Assembly (NCBI GenBank): GCA_966128725.1
Contig: CBHYLN010000219.1
Span: 1-6,289, forward strand
Reading direction: 5' to 3'
DNA from: JAFDZV01 sp966128725
GTDB lineage: Bacteria > Bacteroidota > Ignavibacteria > OLB7
DNA length: 6,289 bases
The stretch's first letter is position 1. Every line of letters begins with the position of its first letter. Below the pieces are notes generated by a model. It was not told the DNA's origin, did not search any database, and was given only the letters and a program-made list of their open reading frames with translations. Below are positions 1 to 5,643 of this stretch, one piece after another. Made by a program: the position numbers and the translations under genes.

Positions 1-6
1 CTGACT

Positions 7-55
7 GACATTTCTATCTGGCGTAAACCAAGGACATTTCTATCTGGCGGTAACA
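7..55. mobile_element. Probable insertion-sequence end (tandem transposase-site-like repeats)
   Basis: Two exact copies of GACATTTCTATCTGGCG lie at 7-23 and 33-49, with a 26-bp period. Each is followed by a similar TAAAC or GTAAC tail, and the second ends in TAACA at 51-55. Short, spaced, identical direct repeats of the GACATTT-TAT-TGG type just inside a terminal CA are typical of IS21-like element ends, where they act as transposase-binding sites. No transposase lies in the window, so the body would be to the left. The family assignment comes from memory of such ends, and the exact boundary near 55 is inferred. The alternative is a short regulatory repeat. Confidence 0.45.
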
Positions 56-83
56 TCAATTCATGGTTCGCGCATCATCTGTA

Positions 84-113
84 TTGCGCCGCACGGCACA
101 GGCGGATATTTTG
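84..113 (+). promoter_or_regulatory. Candidate Bacteroidota-type promoter for the 182-781 gene
   Basis: TTG at 84-86 is followed after 20 bp by TATTTTG at 107-113. This is close to the Bacteroidota pattern of TTG near -33 and TAnnTTTG near -7, but one base short inside the -7 element. It would give a 5' leader of roughly 60 nt before the ATG at 182. It is the only AT-rich pocket between the IS-like end and the gene. No other operator is evident. Confidence 0.35.
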
Positions 114-181
114 GCCCCGCGTATCACGCCTGGCCTTGACGCGCACCGCGGCAATGGCCACACACTTGAACGGGAACGACG

Positions 182-781
182 ATGAAGACCGCCAGTGTTG
201 GAATATTCGTGTTAGGGATCTCATTGTGCAGCCTGTTGACGGCGCCCTGTTGCGCGCAGGAACCACTGCGCGCCGGCGGCTCCGCAAGCATCATCTATCC
301 CTCCTCCCTTCCCTACACATACGCCCTGTCCGATGCGCGCAGTATGGCCGGCAATGGGCCGGAACTTGTTGCAGCCATTGGCCTGCGCCCGGTAGCGCTG
401 GACGCAACCGGGACGGTGTTCGAAAGTTCGCCGATAACAATCGCGGCAATTGGGCTGCGCATCTGGTTTCAGCGCTCGGTAACCCAGCGCCTGGCGTTGG
501 CAAACGGAGCCGGCGCAATCGTACGCGCAGTGTATCCACAACGCATCGAGGTGTACGATGCCGGCACCGGCCGTCAACTGGGCTTTGCGGTTATCGCCAT
601 CAAGCCGTCGCAGCCGGGCCAGGAAACCGAACAATACGCACACAGGGGACGTGCGATGGTGAACCTGACGCAGTTCGCCGGACATACGGTGGTGCTGCGC
701 CTGCGCACGATACCCGTAATCGACCCCAACCCCGCCACACCCAACGCCACCAACACACAGGGCTCAACGGACCTGCACTAA
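182..781 (+). CDS. Exported beta-rich protein of unknown function
   Basis: This 199-aa protein is not assigned to a known family. It opens with a clear Sec signal peptide: M-K-T, a hydrophobic core at about residues 5-22, and a probable cleavage after Ala25 (CCA|QE). There is no good lipobox, so a soluble or surface fate is more likely than a lipoprotein. The mature part has alternating short hydrophobic strands, such as RIEVYDAGTGRQLGFAV near 121-137. Near 160-175 a segment (MVNLTQFAGHTVVLRLR) resembles the closing strands of jelly-roll beta-sandwich domains in secreted proteins, which often read 'L..faGqtV.l.fr'. The last 20 residues are rich in Pro, Asn and Thr. No type IX sorting tail is visible. 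ATG 182 was chosen because it starts the signal peptide; only a weak GGGAA lies upstream. The overlapping Arg-rich frame from 136 is a shadow. The gene stands alone, with a strong hairpin 32 nt after its stop. A beta-sandwich fold is inferred only. Confidence 0.85.
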   Translation: MKTASVGIFVLGISLCSLLTAPCCAQEPLRAGGSASIIYPSSLPYTYALSDARSMAGNGPELVAAIGLRPVALDATGTVFESSPITIAAIGLRIWFQRSVTQRLALANGAGAIVRAVYPQRIEVYDAGTGRQLGFAVIAIKPSQPGQETEQYAHRGRAMVNLTQFAGHTVVLRLRTIPVIDPNPATPNATNTQGSTDLH

Positions 782-812
782 TCGCGGGCATTGTTGGCGC
801 ATCTCTTTCCGG

Positions 813-845
813 CACCTCCGTCGCGCGCACCGCGCAACGGGGGTG
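813..845 (+). terminator. Long hairpin after the 182-781 gene, possible terminator
   Basis: Bases 813-827 pair with 831-845 around a CAC loop (828-830). The stem has 15 positions, with one G-T wobble (817/841) and one C-A mismatch (822/836). Its inner part is a perfect GCGCG/CGCGC. It begins 32 nt after the stop codon. No T-run follows, so a classical intrinsic terminator is not fully met. It may instead protect the mRNA 3' end or stop transcription with help from other factors. Confidence 0.45.
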
Positions 846-902
846 ATGCTGCCGAGCACCGTATCCAATCTCACCGCCCGGGCACTTGCATATCAATCGA
901 CA

Positions 903-931
903 AGTATACAAATTGCCATGCGGAGTATACA
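903..931. repeat. Paired AGTATACA boxes, 21-bp period
   Basis: AGTATACA occurs at 903-910 and again at 924-931. The start-to-start distance is 21 bp, two turns of B-DNA, and each copy contains the palindrome GTATAC. Such phasing fits two binding sites for one regulator on the same face of the helix, possibly controlling the 1191-2572 unit about 260 bp downstream. The boxes are short, so chance is possible. Confidence 0.3.
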
Positions 932-1151
932 GGTATCCGTCGTGGCAAAACTCCCTCGATGGCACCATCGTGTGCTGAACACAGGCGACCATAACATGGC
1001 CGGGACGCCGGGCTGCACGGCCCGATCACGTCACCGTTTCACTTGGCCGCCACGCCTCACACGCCGGATTATTGGATACTGGCGGCCCATGAAAGGGGGG
1101 TACACCAAGATGTACTCGTTCGGCAGCAGCATTGCGCGATAGTTTCCCATG

Positions 1152-1184
1152 GTCTCCCCCCGGCACTTGAATTTGCATGGAGAC
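1152..1184 (+). promoter_or_regulatory. Ribosome-binding site within a possible sequestering hairpin
   Basis: GGAGA (1179-1183) sits 7 nt before the ATG at 1191 and is a good Shine-Dalgarno sequence, which decides this start over the in-frame ATG at 1149. GTCTCC (1152-1157) is exactly complementary to GGAGAC (1179-1184), with a 21-nt loop, so the leader could hide the ribosome site. The stem is only six pairs. The ribosome site itself is well supported, but the switch is speculative. Confidence 0.45.
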
Positions 1185-1190
1185 ACTTGC

Positions 1191-1637
1191 ATGAAATCGA
1201 CGATTCGTTATTCGATGCTTCTCTTGATACTGGTTTGCGGCACCACCAACGCGGCCATCCTCAAGCAGCACAAACGTTCCTGCGGCGCGGGATATCCGGC
1301 GGGCGCAATGGAAACGTGGACATTTTTTCAGGACGATTGCACCGGCAAGTATTATTCGCTGTGGGTTACATGCAGCGGCAGCCACTACATGAATACGCCC
1401 GAACCCAACTGGGACGTGTACGCCGATCCACTTGCCGAGAACCCTTTCACGTTCACGTTCTGGGATCTTCTCCACGTTGCCGACATGTCCGTACCCGGCG
1501 GTATGTGCGGGTACTTCATTACAACCGCCACCGGCCAGCCCGTGTTTTTCTACAATCTGCGCAACGCGGATGAGCTTGCCGAGGCCGAAGCCGCATGGCA
1601 GCGTGTGTCCGAGAGCAGTGGGATAACTATCAATTGA
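1191..1637 (+). CDS. Small exported Cys-containing protein, paralogue of the next gene's N-terminal domain
   Basis: This 148-aa product belongs to no family I recognise. Residues 1-22 form a signal peptide (K2, R6, hydrophobic 9-16, cleavage near TNA|A). Cys16 lies in ILVC, a poor lipobox, so secretion is more likely than lipidation. The mature protein has Cys at 31, 50, 61 and 106, an even number that could form two disulfides after export. It is rich in aromatics (W43, F45, F46, Y54, Y55, W58, W74, W91). Residues 48-64 (DDCTGKYYSLWVTCSGS) align without gaps to residues 47-63 of the next protein. The segment GYFITTATGQPVFFYN (107-122) matches GIYIYSEEGDTLYFRN (108-123) there. It therefore looks like the stand-alone version of that domain. 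It ends with a short charged helix-like stretch (126-139) and has no type IX tail. The start at 1191 has GGAGA 7 nt upstream and a proper signal peptide. The next gene begins 29 bp after this stop, so the two are probably co-transcribed. Confidence 0.85.
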   Translation: MKSTIRYSMLLLILVCGTTNAAILKQHKRSCGAGYPAGAMETWTFFQDDCTGKYYSLWVTCSGSHYMNTPEPNWDVYADPLAENPFTFTFWDLLHVADMSVPGGMCGYFITTATGQPVFFYNLRNADELAEAEAAWQRVSESSGITIN

Positions 1638-1666
1638 AAATTCAGAAAGGACACGGGGGCATACCC

Positions 1667-2572
1667 ATGAAGACACAACGAATACTGGCACTGGCGGCAG
1701 TGCTCACCCTCGGGATCATCACCAACGCGCGGGCAACGGCTCTCTTCTTCGAGATGCTCAATTGTCCGGACGGAACCGGTCCGGGTTACCGATCGGGCTA
1801 TATCGATGACATGACCGGGTTGCAATATCTGCTGGTTCGCGGTTGCGATGGCTCATACTGCCTGTACCCCCTGTATGGCCCGTATATCGAGCCTACCATC
1901 GTCGCGTCCAGGCATTGGCATCAACCCGCCAACATGGCTCAGTTATGCGCCGCCGCGCGCGAGATCACCACGCCCGGCGCACCGGTTGGCATCTACATCT
2001 ACTCCGAAGAGGGCGATACGCTGTACTTCAGGAATCCGGTTGACGATACGGAGCGCGAGAAGTACATGGACATGTACAAAGCTGAAACCGGCGGAAACGG
2101 CAGCATCACGGAGCGAATCGGACCAACCAGAAAGGGCGTGTCAGCCGAGGAACTGAACCGCGAGTTTACCGATGCCTTGATAGCATCATATCAGCCGGAC
2201 AAACTTACGGGGAGGCAGAAGATCGTTGCCGACTTGGTAGGGGCGTACATGGATGCGCGTTACGGTGCAGACTATTTCCCGCAGACGAAGACGGAGAACG
2301 TCGACATTCTGCGCGTGGCGACGATTGTTGACAAGACATTGAGTAATCTTGTCGTAAGGACTACACCAACACCCAGCAATAGTCAGAAGCTTGTTGTGGC
2401 TCCGGTGGTGCCGGAGCTTGGCGGCCAGGCAACGGTGCTGAACATAAACGGGAAGGTGATGTGGAGCGGCGATGTGCGCGCCGAGACCGAGATCGTGATG
2501 AGCGATTATCCAACCGGCATGTACTTCGTGCAGGGCACGGGCCGGGCACAGGTGATCAACATCGTGCGTTAG
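1667..2572 (+). CDS. Exported protein with type IX secretion C-terminal sorting domain
   Basis: This 301-aa protein is probably secreted through the outer membrane by the type IX (Por) system. Residues 1-23 are a signal peptide, with cleavage near ARA|T. Residues about 25-138 form a Cys-containing domain (C33, C60, C65, C94) that shares DDxTG....L...C.GS and GxxI...G...F.N with the preceding gene product. Residues about 140-230 are polar and partly helical, including a charged stretch KLTGRQKIVADLVGAYMDAR (179-198), and match nothing I know. From about 232 to 301 a Thr/Pro linker leads into a sorting tail: a strand like TVLNINGKVMWSG (256-268), then MSDYPTGMYFVQG (278-290), then a basic end INIVR. 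This pattern (xYDxxGrxvxxG ... LPxGxYxvr ... ivk) is that of the type A C-terminal domain, which the translocon recognises and removes. The start at 1667 gives the signal peptide; the in-frame extension to 1595 overlaps the upstream gene. AAAGGA (1646-1651) and GGGGG (1655-1659) precede it. The function of the N-terminal domain is unknown. Confidence 0.92.
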   Translation: MKTQRILALAAVLTLGIITNARATALFFEMLNCPDGTGPGYRSGYIDDMTGLQYLLVRGCDGSYCLYPLYGPYIEPTIVASRHWHQPANMAQLCAAAREITTPGAPVGIYIYSEEGDTLYFRNPVDDTEREKYMDMYKAETGGNGSITERIGPTRKGVSAEELNREFTDALIASYQPDKLTGRQKIVADLVGAYMDARYGADYFPQTKTENVDILRVATIVDKTLSNLVVRTTPTPSNSQKLVVAPVVPELGGQATVLNINGKVMWSGDVRAETEIVMSDYPTGMYFVQGTGRAQVINIVR

Positions 2573-2665
2573 CAATGTTGCCCACCAACGGTACAAACGG
2601 GTTGACGGCGTGGTGAATTTCGCGGGAACCTTTCACCGTTCCGCCATAGTCCCCCAACCGTTGCA

Positions 2666-2696
2666 GCGCCCGCACGGCACAGACCGCAGCGGGCGC
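2666..2696 (+). terminator. GC-rich hairpin, possible terminator of the 1191-2572 unit
   Basis: GCGCCCGC (2666-2673) is perfectly complementary to GCGGGCGC (2689-2696) around a 15-nt loop. GTGCGTTTGTAGC follows, with only three Ts in a row. The distal terminator at 5531-5555 is followed by the similar GCGTTTGTTGG. It lies 93 nt after the stop at 2572. The weak T-run keeps confidence modest. Confidence 0.4.
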
Positions 2697-2770
2697 GTGC
2701 GTTTGTAGCAACCGGATGGCGGGCGCACAACCGTACCACGTGGCGGGCACGGCCCCACCCCGCCCACCGA

Positions 2771-2820
2771 TAACACTGCACATCGGAACGTGCGCGCCGA
2801 CACCGGAGTGTTACGGTGTC
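2771..2820. repeat. Two interlocking inverted repeats upstream of the receptor promoter
   Basis: GACACCG (2799-2805) and CGGTGTC (2814-2820) form a perfect 7-bp dyad with an 8-base centre. Seven of those centre bases, AGTGTTA (2807-2813), are the exact reverse complement of TAACACT at 2771-2777. As RNA this could form a hairpin whose loop pairs upstream, or two competing structures. As DNA it is an operator-like dyad ending 25 bp before the -7 element at 2846. Confidence 0.4.
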
Positions 2821-2845
2821 CTACCCGCGAAGCACCATCGATTAT

Positions 2846-2853
2846 TATATTTG
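2846..2853 (+). promoter_or_regulatory. Bacteroidota-type -7 promoter element of the receptor gene
   Basis: TATATTTG is an exact match to TAnnTTTG, the -7 element used by the primary sigma factor of Bacteroidota. It sits in the most AT-rich stretch of the region. Transcription would begin near 2858, leaving about 38 nt before the ATG at 2896. No clear TTG is found at the expected -33 position, so activation by a regulator is possible. Confidence 0.5.
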
Positions 2854-2895
2854 CCACCCCGCTTCACGCTTGAACAACACATTGTCATTCTCGCC

Positions 2896-5472
2896 ATGCA
2901 TGCAGTTTCACTCCGTGCCATCATTGCCGCCTGTGCGCGCCGCTGCGCCCAGGCCATTGCGCCTGCCGCATGTACACTTGCCTGCATATTGGTTGCCACA
3001 AGCGCCGCACGTGCTCAGGAATCGGCTGGAACGATCAACGTTACCGTGAACGGGGCGCTGGGCGAGTTCAAGGCGCCGCGCCTGGTCCTTCGCGAGATCG
3101 TCTCGGGATCGGTTGTTGAGAAGATGACTGTAAACAGCCCGGGCCGGTACGTACTGCACGAAGTGCCGTTCGCGTCGTACGTGCTTCGCCTGGAAGACGG
3201 CGACGTTGTGCTTGCCGAGCATCGCGTAACGGTTGCATCCAACCTCGCGGTCGCCGTGGTGATGGATTCGCTTCGTGTGTACCACGCAGGCCCGGTGCCG
3301 ATCACGGCCGACCGCTCCAGGCCGGCGCGCGAGCGAACCGGCACGCACACATTCTACACAGCGGAGGATATCCAGGCGTTGCCGACGGTTTCGGCCGAGC
3401 GGGGTATCGAGACGGTGCTGCTGAACACACCGGGCGTTGTACCCGATGAGGACGGCCGCATGCATGTACGGGGCGAGGACGCGCAATTGCAGTATGTGGT
3501 GGACGGCATCCCCATCACCACCAATCTTACGCGGGTGTACTCCAGCCTCTTCAGCTCCAGCATCATCAAGTCCGTGGATATCCAGACCGGCGGTCTGCGC
3601 GCCGAATACGGCACGGCGACGGCCGCGGTGTTGGCGGTAACCACGAAGTCCGGCTTCGACCGCCCATTCTTCGCCAATGCGCGCGGATCGGTTGGTTCGT
3701 TCGGCACGCGTGATGCCGGGCTGGAGGCCGGCGCCACGATCGGCGGCAGCGGCGCGGTGTACGTGGCCGGCTCGCTCAGCCGCAGCGATCGTTATCTGGA
3801 CCCGATTGTCGCCGGCGATCCGATACACGATCTGGGCGAATCCAGGCACCTGTTCGCCAAGGCAAACATGCTGATCGGCTCCGGCGTTGATGTCAAGCTG
3901 CTTGGGACATACAACACAACCACGTATCAGGTGCCGAACGGTGCGGTACGCACGCCGGCCCAAAGCCAGGAGCAAACCGTCTCCGACGTGATGCTGGGCG
4001 TGCGTATGAATATCGAGCTGGGCGAATCATCGTTGCTGAGCGTGCTGGGTTTCTCGCGCGGGGCGAACGCGGAGTTCACCAGCGGCGGCCTGAAGCGCAT
4101 CGTGACCGCACAGGATTCCATCACGGCGTTGCAGCAGAACGAGAAGTTTTTCATCGGGGCCGACCGCTCGTATCGCACCAACGGAGCGCAGATCGAGTTC
4201 TCCACGCGCTCCGGCTGGTTCGATGCCCGCAACGATATCAAGGTGGGCGCCGGCGGCGAGATCTATCCGGTGAAGGAGTTCTTCACCTTCGCGGTAACCA
4301 ACCCGGCGCTGTCCAATCCGGACAGTTCCGGCGGCGACATCCGCTACCGCCCGTACGATATCTCGCAGGGCGGCACGCCGTTCCTGGTGGATGCAACCAA
4401 GGACGGGCACAACGCATTCGCCTACGCGCAGGACCGCATCACGCTGGATCGCTGGGTGATCGACGCCGGCGTGCGCTTCGACATGTTCGATATGCTGGAT
4501 CAGGAAATCGGCATCTCACCGCGCCTGGGCGCCTCGTACATGCTGAACGATGACCTGGTACTGCGCGGCAGCTACAACCGGATCGTGATGCAGGCCCCGG
4601 TGGAGAACATCCTGGTGTCCAGCTCCGAACAGGCGCGGCTGCTTACCGGCGCCGAGCAGGGCACAACGCCCACCAATGTGCGCAGCGAACGTTCGCACAA
4701 TATCGAGCTTGGCGCAGCCTGGCGCTTGAACGACATGCTCTCGTTTGATGTGGCGGCCTATGGCAAGCTGATCGAGAACTTCATCGTGAAGGTTGAGCTT
4801 GGGAACTCCGGCATCATCTTCCCGGTGAACCTGCGCGACGGCATGGTGGCCGGCGGCGAGGTGCGCGCCACGTTGCGCGAATGGAACAACTTCAGCGCCA
4901 CGCTTTCGGTTGGTTCGGGTGTTGCCCTGGGGATCAAGCCGGAGGACCCCGCGCTTTCCCCCATCGCCGCCGGGTTGATCCTCGGCGAGGAAGGCAAGAA
5001 CTACTCGCACCCGTTCGCCGGCGAGGACGTATTCCCCACCGAGCACAATCAGTTGCTGACCTCGTCGTTCACGGTGAACTACCGGCATCCAAGCGGCATC
5101 TTCCTGACTCTGGGCGGGCGGTTCGATTCCGGCCTTCCGTTCGACCTCACCGGCCCCAACGGCGAAGGGCTTTCGCCGGCCGCATCGCGCACCGAGCTGC
5201 GGCGCCGTGGCTACTCCGACGACGTGATCGACCTGCTGGCACTGGAGATGGAGGAAGCCGGCTCGCCGGACAAGTCCGTTGCACCGCACGTTACGCTGGA
5301 TCTTGCGGCCGGCGTTATGCTGCGTCCATTGCTCGGGTTTGATGGCCGCGCCACACTGACGGTCACCAACCTGCTCAACAGCCCGTACCTGTACAAGTTC
5401 GAGTCCAGCTTCGGCGGCACGCACTTCGGGCAGCCGCGCATGATTGCCGTGGGGTTGGAAGCCGGGCTGTAG
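2896..5472 (+). CDS. TonB-dependent outer-membrane receptor with carboxypeptidase-regulatory-like N-terminal domain
   Basis: This 858-aa protein is an energised outer-membrane importer or sensor; its substrate is unknown. A long signal peptide (R7, R15-R16, hydrophobic 21-38) is probably cut after Ala40 (ARA|Q). Residues about 45-130 form a small beta-sandwich of the CarboxypepD_reg type (GTINVTVNG ... GRYVLHEVPFASYVLRLE). The plug spans about 150-258: HTFYTAEDIQALP, then MHVRGEDAQLQYVVDGIPI, then TGGLRAEYGTATAAVLAVTTKSG, the classic end of a plug. The rest is a 22-strand-type barrel with alternating strands (GASYMLNDDLVLRGSYNR; IELGAAWRLNDMLSFDVAAYGK; LGGRFDSGLPFDL) and a typical C-terminus (TNLLNSPYLYKF, GGTHFGQPR). 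Length is normal for the family. It ends in Leu rather than the common Phe. No TonB box is obvious. No SusD-like gene is adjacent, so it is not a standard glycan-uptake pair. ATG 2896 was chosen for the signal peptide and the promoter position; no Shine-Dalgarno is visible, which is common in this group. Confidence 0.96.
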   Translation: MHAVSLRAIIAACARRCAQAIAPAACTLACILVATSAARAQESAGTINVTVNGALGEFKAPRLVLREIVSGSVVEKMTVNSPGRYVLHEVPFASYVLRLEDGDVVLAEHRVTVASNLAVAVVMDSLRVYHAGPVPITADRSRPARERTGTHTFYTAEDIQALPTVSAERGIETVLLNTPGVVPDEDGRMHVRGEDAQLQYVVDGIPITTNLTRVYSSLFSSSIIKSVDIQTGGLRAEYGTATAAVLAVTTKSGFDRPFFANARGSVGSFGTRDAGLEAGATIGGSGAVYVAGSLSRSDRYLDPIVAGDPIHDLGESRHLFAKANMLIGSGVDVKLLGTYNTTTYQVPNGAVRTPAQSQEQTVSDVMLGVRMNIELGESSLLSVLGFSRGANAEFTSGGLKRIVTAQDSITALQQNEKFFIGADRSYRTNGAQIEFSTRSGWFDARNDIKVGAGGEIYPVKEFFTFAVTNPALSNPDSSGGDIRYRPYDISQGGTPFLVDATKDGHNAFAYAQDRITLDRWVIDAGVRFDMFDMLDQEIGISPRLGASYMLNDDLVLRGSYNRIVMQAPVENILVSSSEQARLLTGAEQGTTPTNVRSERSHNIELGAAWRLNDMLSFDVAAYGKLIENFIVKVELGNSGIIFPVNLRDGMVAGGEVRATLREWNNFSATLSVGSGVALGIKPEDPALSPIAAGLILGEEGKNYSHPFAGEDVFPTEHNQLLTSSFTVNYRHPSGIFLTLGGRFDSGLPFDLTGPNGEGLSPAASRTELRRRGYSDDVIDLLALEMEEAGSPDKSVAPHVTLDLAAGVMLRPLLGFDGRATLTVTNLLNSPYLYKFESSFGGTHFGQPRMIAVGLEAGL

Positions 5473-5530
5473 AACATGCCGGGCGCGGCGCTTGATGGCA
5501 ACCGGCGCGTAACAGCGGATATTGATTAAT

Positions 5531-5555
5531 CGAAGGGGCACGATGTGCCCCTTCG
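5531..5555 (+). terminator. Strong intrinsic-type terminator after the receptor gene
   Basis: CGAAGGGGCAC (5531-5541) and GTGCCCCTTCG (5545-5555) form a perfect 11-bp stem with a GAT loop. It lies 58 nt after the stop at 5472. GCGTTTGTTGG follows, a broken T-rich tail, and ATTGATTAAT precedes it. It isolates the receptor from the DNA-repair gene downstream. Confidence 0.8.
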
Positions 5556-5631
5556 GCGTTTGTTGGCATGGCGCCCGCCACGGCATAACGGTGATGTCCG
5601 AAAACGGCGAGCATGGCACGCCCGGCGCTCG

Positions 5632-5639
5632 TATACTTG
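5632..5639 (+). promoter_or_regulatory. Candidate -7 element of the Ada-AlkA gene
   Basis: TATACTTG differs from TAnnTTTG by one base and ends only 4 bp before the ATG at 5644. Transcription would start at or next to the start codon, giving a leaderless or nearly leaderless mRNA. That fits the absence of a Shine-Dalgarno sequence. No clear -33 element is seen, which would suit a promoter that needs methylated Ada for activation. Confidence 0.35.
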
Positions 5640-5643
5640 CGGC

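Larger units (their letters stand above)
782..1190. other. 409-bp non-coding region with several dyads
   Basis: I see no convincing gene here. A 99-codon frame (843-1142) and antisense frames exist but lack a signal peptide, a domain-like composition or a ribosome site. Structured elements are the hairpin at 813-845, two AGTATACA boxes at 903-910 and 924-931, and the dyad CGATGG-CA-CCATCG at 957-970. There is also an 8-bp inverted repeat GGCCGCCA/TGGCGGCC (1045-1052 with 1080-1087, 27-nt loop). A six-base inverted repeat (1152-1157 with 1179-1184) covers the ribosome site of the next gene. The region probably holds the promoter and leader of the 1191-2572 unit. A small RNA cannot be excluded. 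Confidence 0.5.
2573..2895. other. 323-bp intergenic region before the receptor gene
   Basis: No gene is seen here. The receptor's frame stays open back to 2716, but that extension is Pro/His-rich, lacks a signal peptide and overlaps promoter-like sequence, so it is not taken as coding. The 5' part holds a weak hairpin 35-75 nt past the upstream stop (GGCG 2607-2610 with CGCC 2642-2645, and GGTGAA 2612-2617 with TTCACC 2632-2637). It also holds a stronger inverted repeat at 2666-2696. The 3' part holds two interlocking inverted repeats (2771-2820) and a Bacteroidota-type -7 element (2846-2853). Confidence 0.6.

Noticed and set aside
89..101. 13-bp repeat CCGCACGGCACAG shared with 2670-2682
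   Set aside because: A 13-mer match in a 6.3-kb GC-rich window is not far from chance. The second copy lies inside the 2666-2696 hairpin and the contexts differ.
136..846. 236-codon frame overlapping the 182-781 gene
   Set aside because: It is Arg/His-rich and lacks a signal peptide or domain. The other frame has a clear signal peptide and strand pattern.
600..992. 130-codon minus-strand frame with several Cys near its start
   Set aside because: Most of it is antisense to the 182-781 gene. The Cys-rich start falls in non-coding sequence and shows no recognisable motif.
843..1142. 99-codon frame in the intergenic region, including a 17-codon tail from 1089
   Set aside because: It has no ribosome site, no domain-like pattern, and it spans several inverted repeats. 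A tiny peptide from 1089 cannot be excluded but has no support.
1236..1238. Possible lipoprotein Cys (residue 16, ILVC) in the 1191 gene
   Set aside because: Val at the -1 position is unlike a lipobox (normally Gly, Ala or Ser), and a better Ala-x-Ala-like cleavage site follows at residues 20-22.
2716..2895. 60-codon upstream extension of the receptor
   Set aside because: It lacks a signal peptide, is Pro/His-rich, and contains the -7 promoter element and dyads. The ATG at 2896 yields a proper signal peptide.
2908..3975. 355-codon open frame on the minus strand
   Set aside because: It is fully antisense to the receptor's signal peptide, plug and early barrel, has Arg/His-rich low-information composition and no start context.
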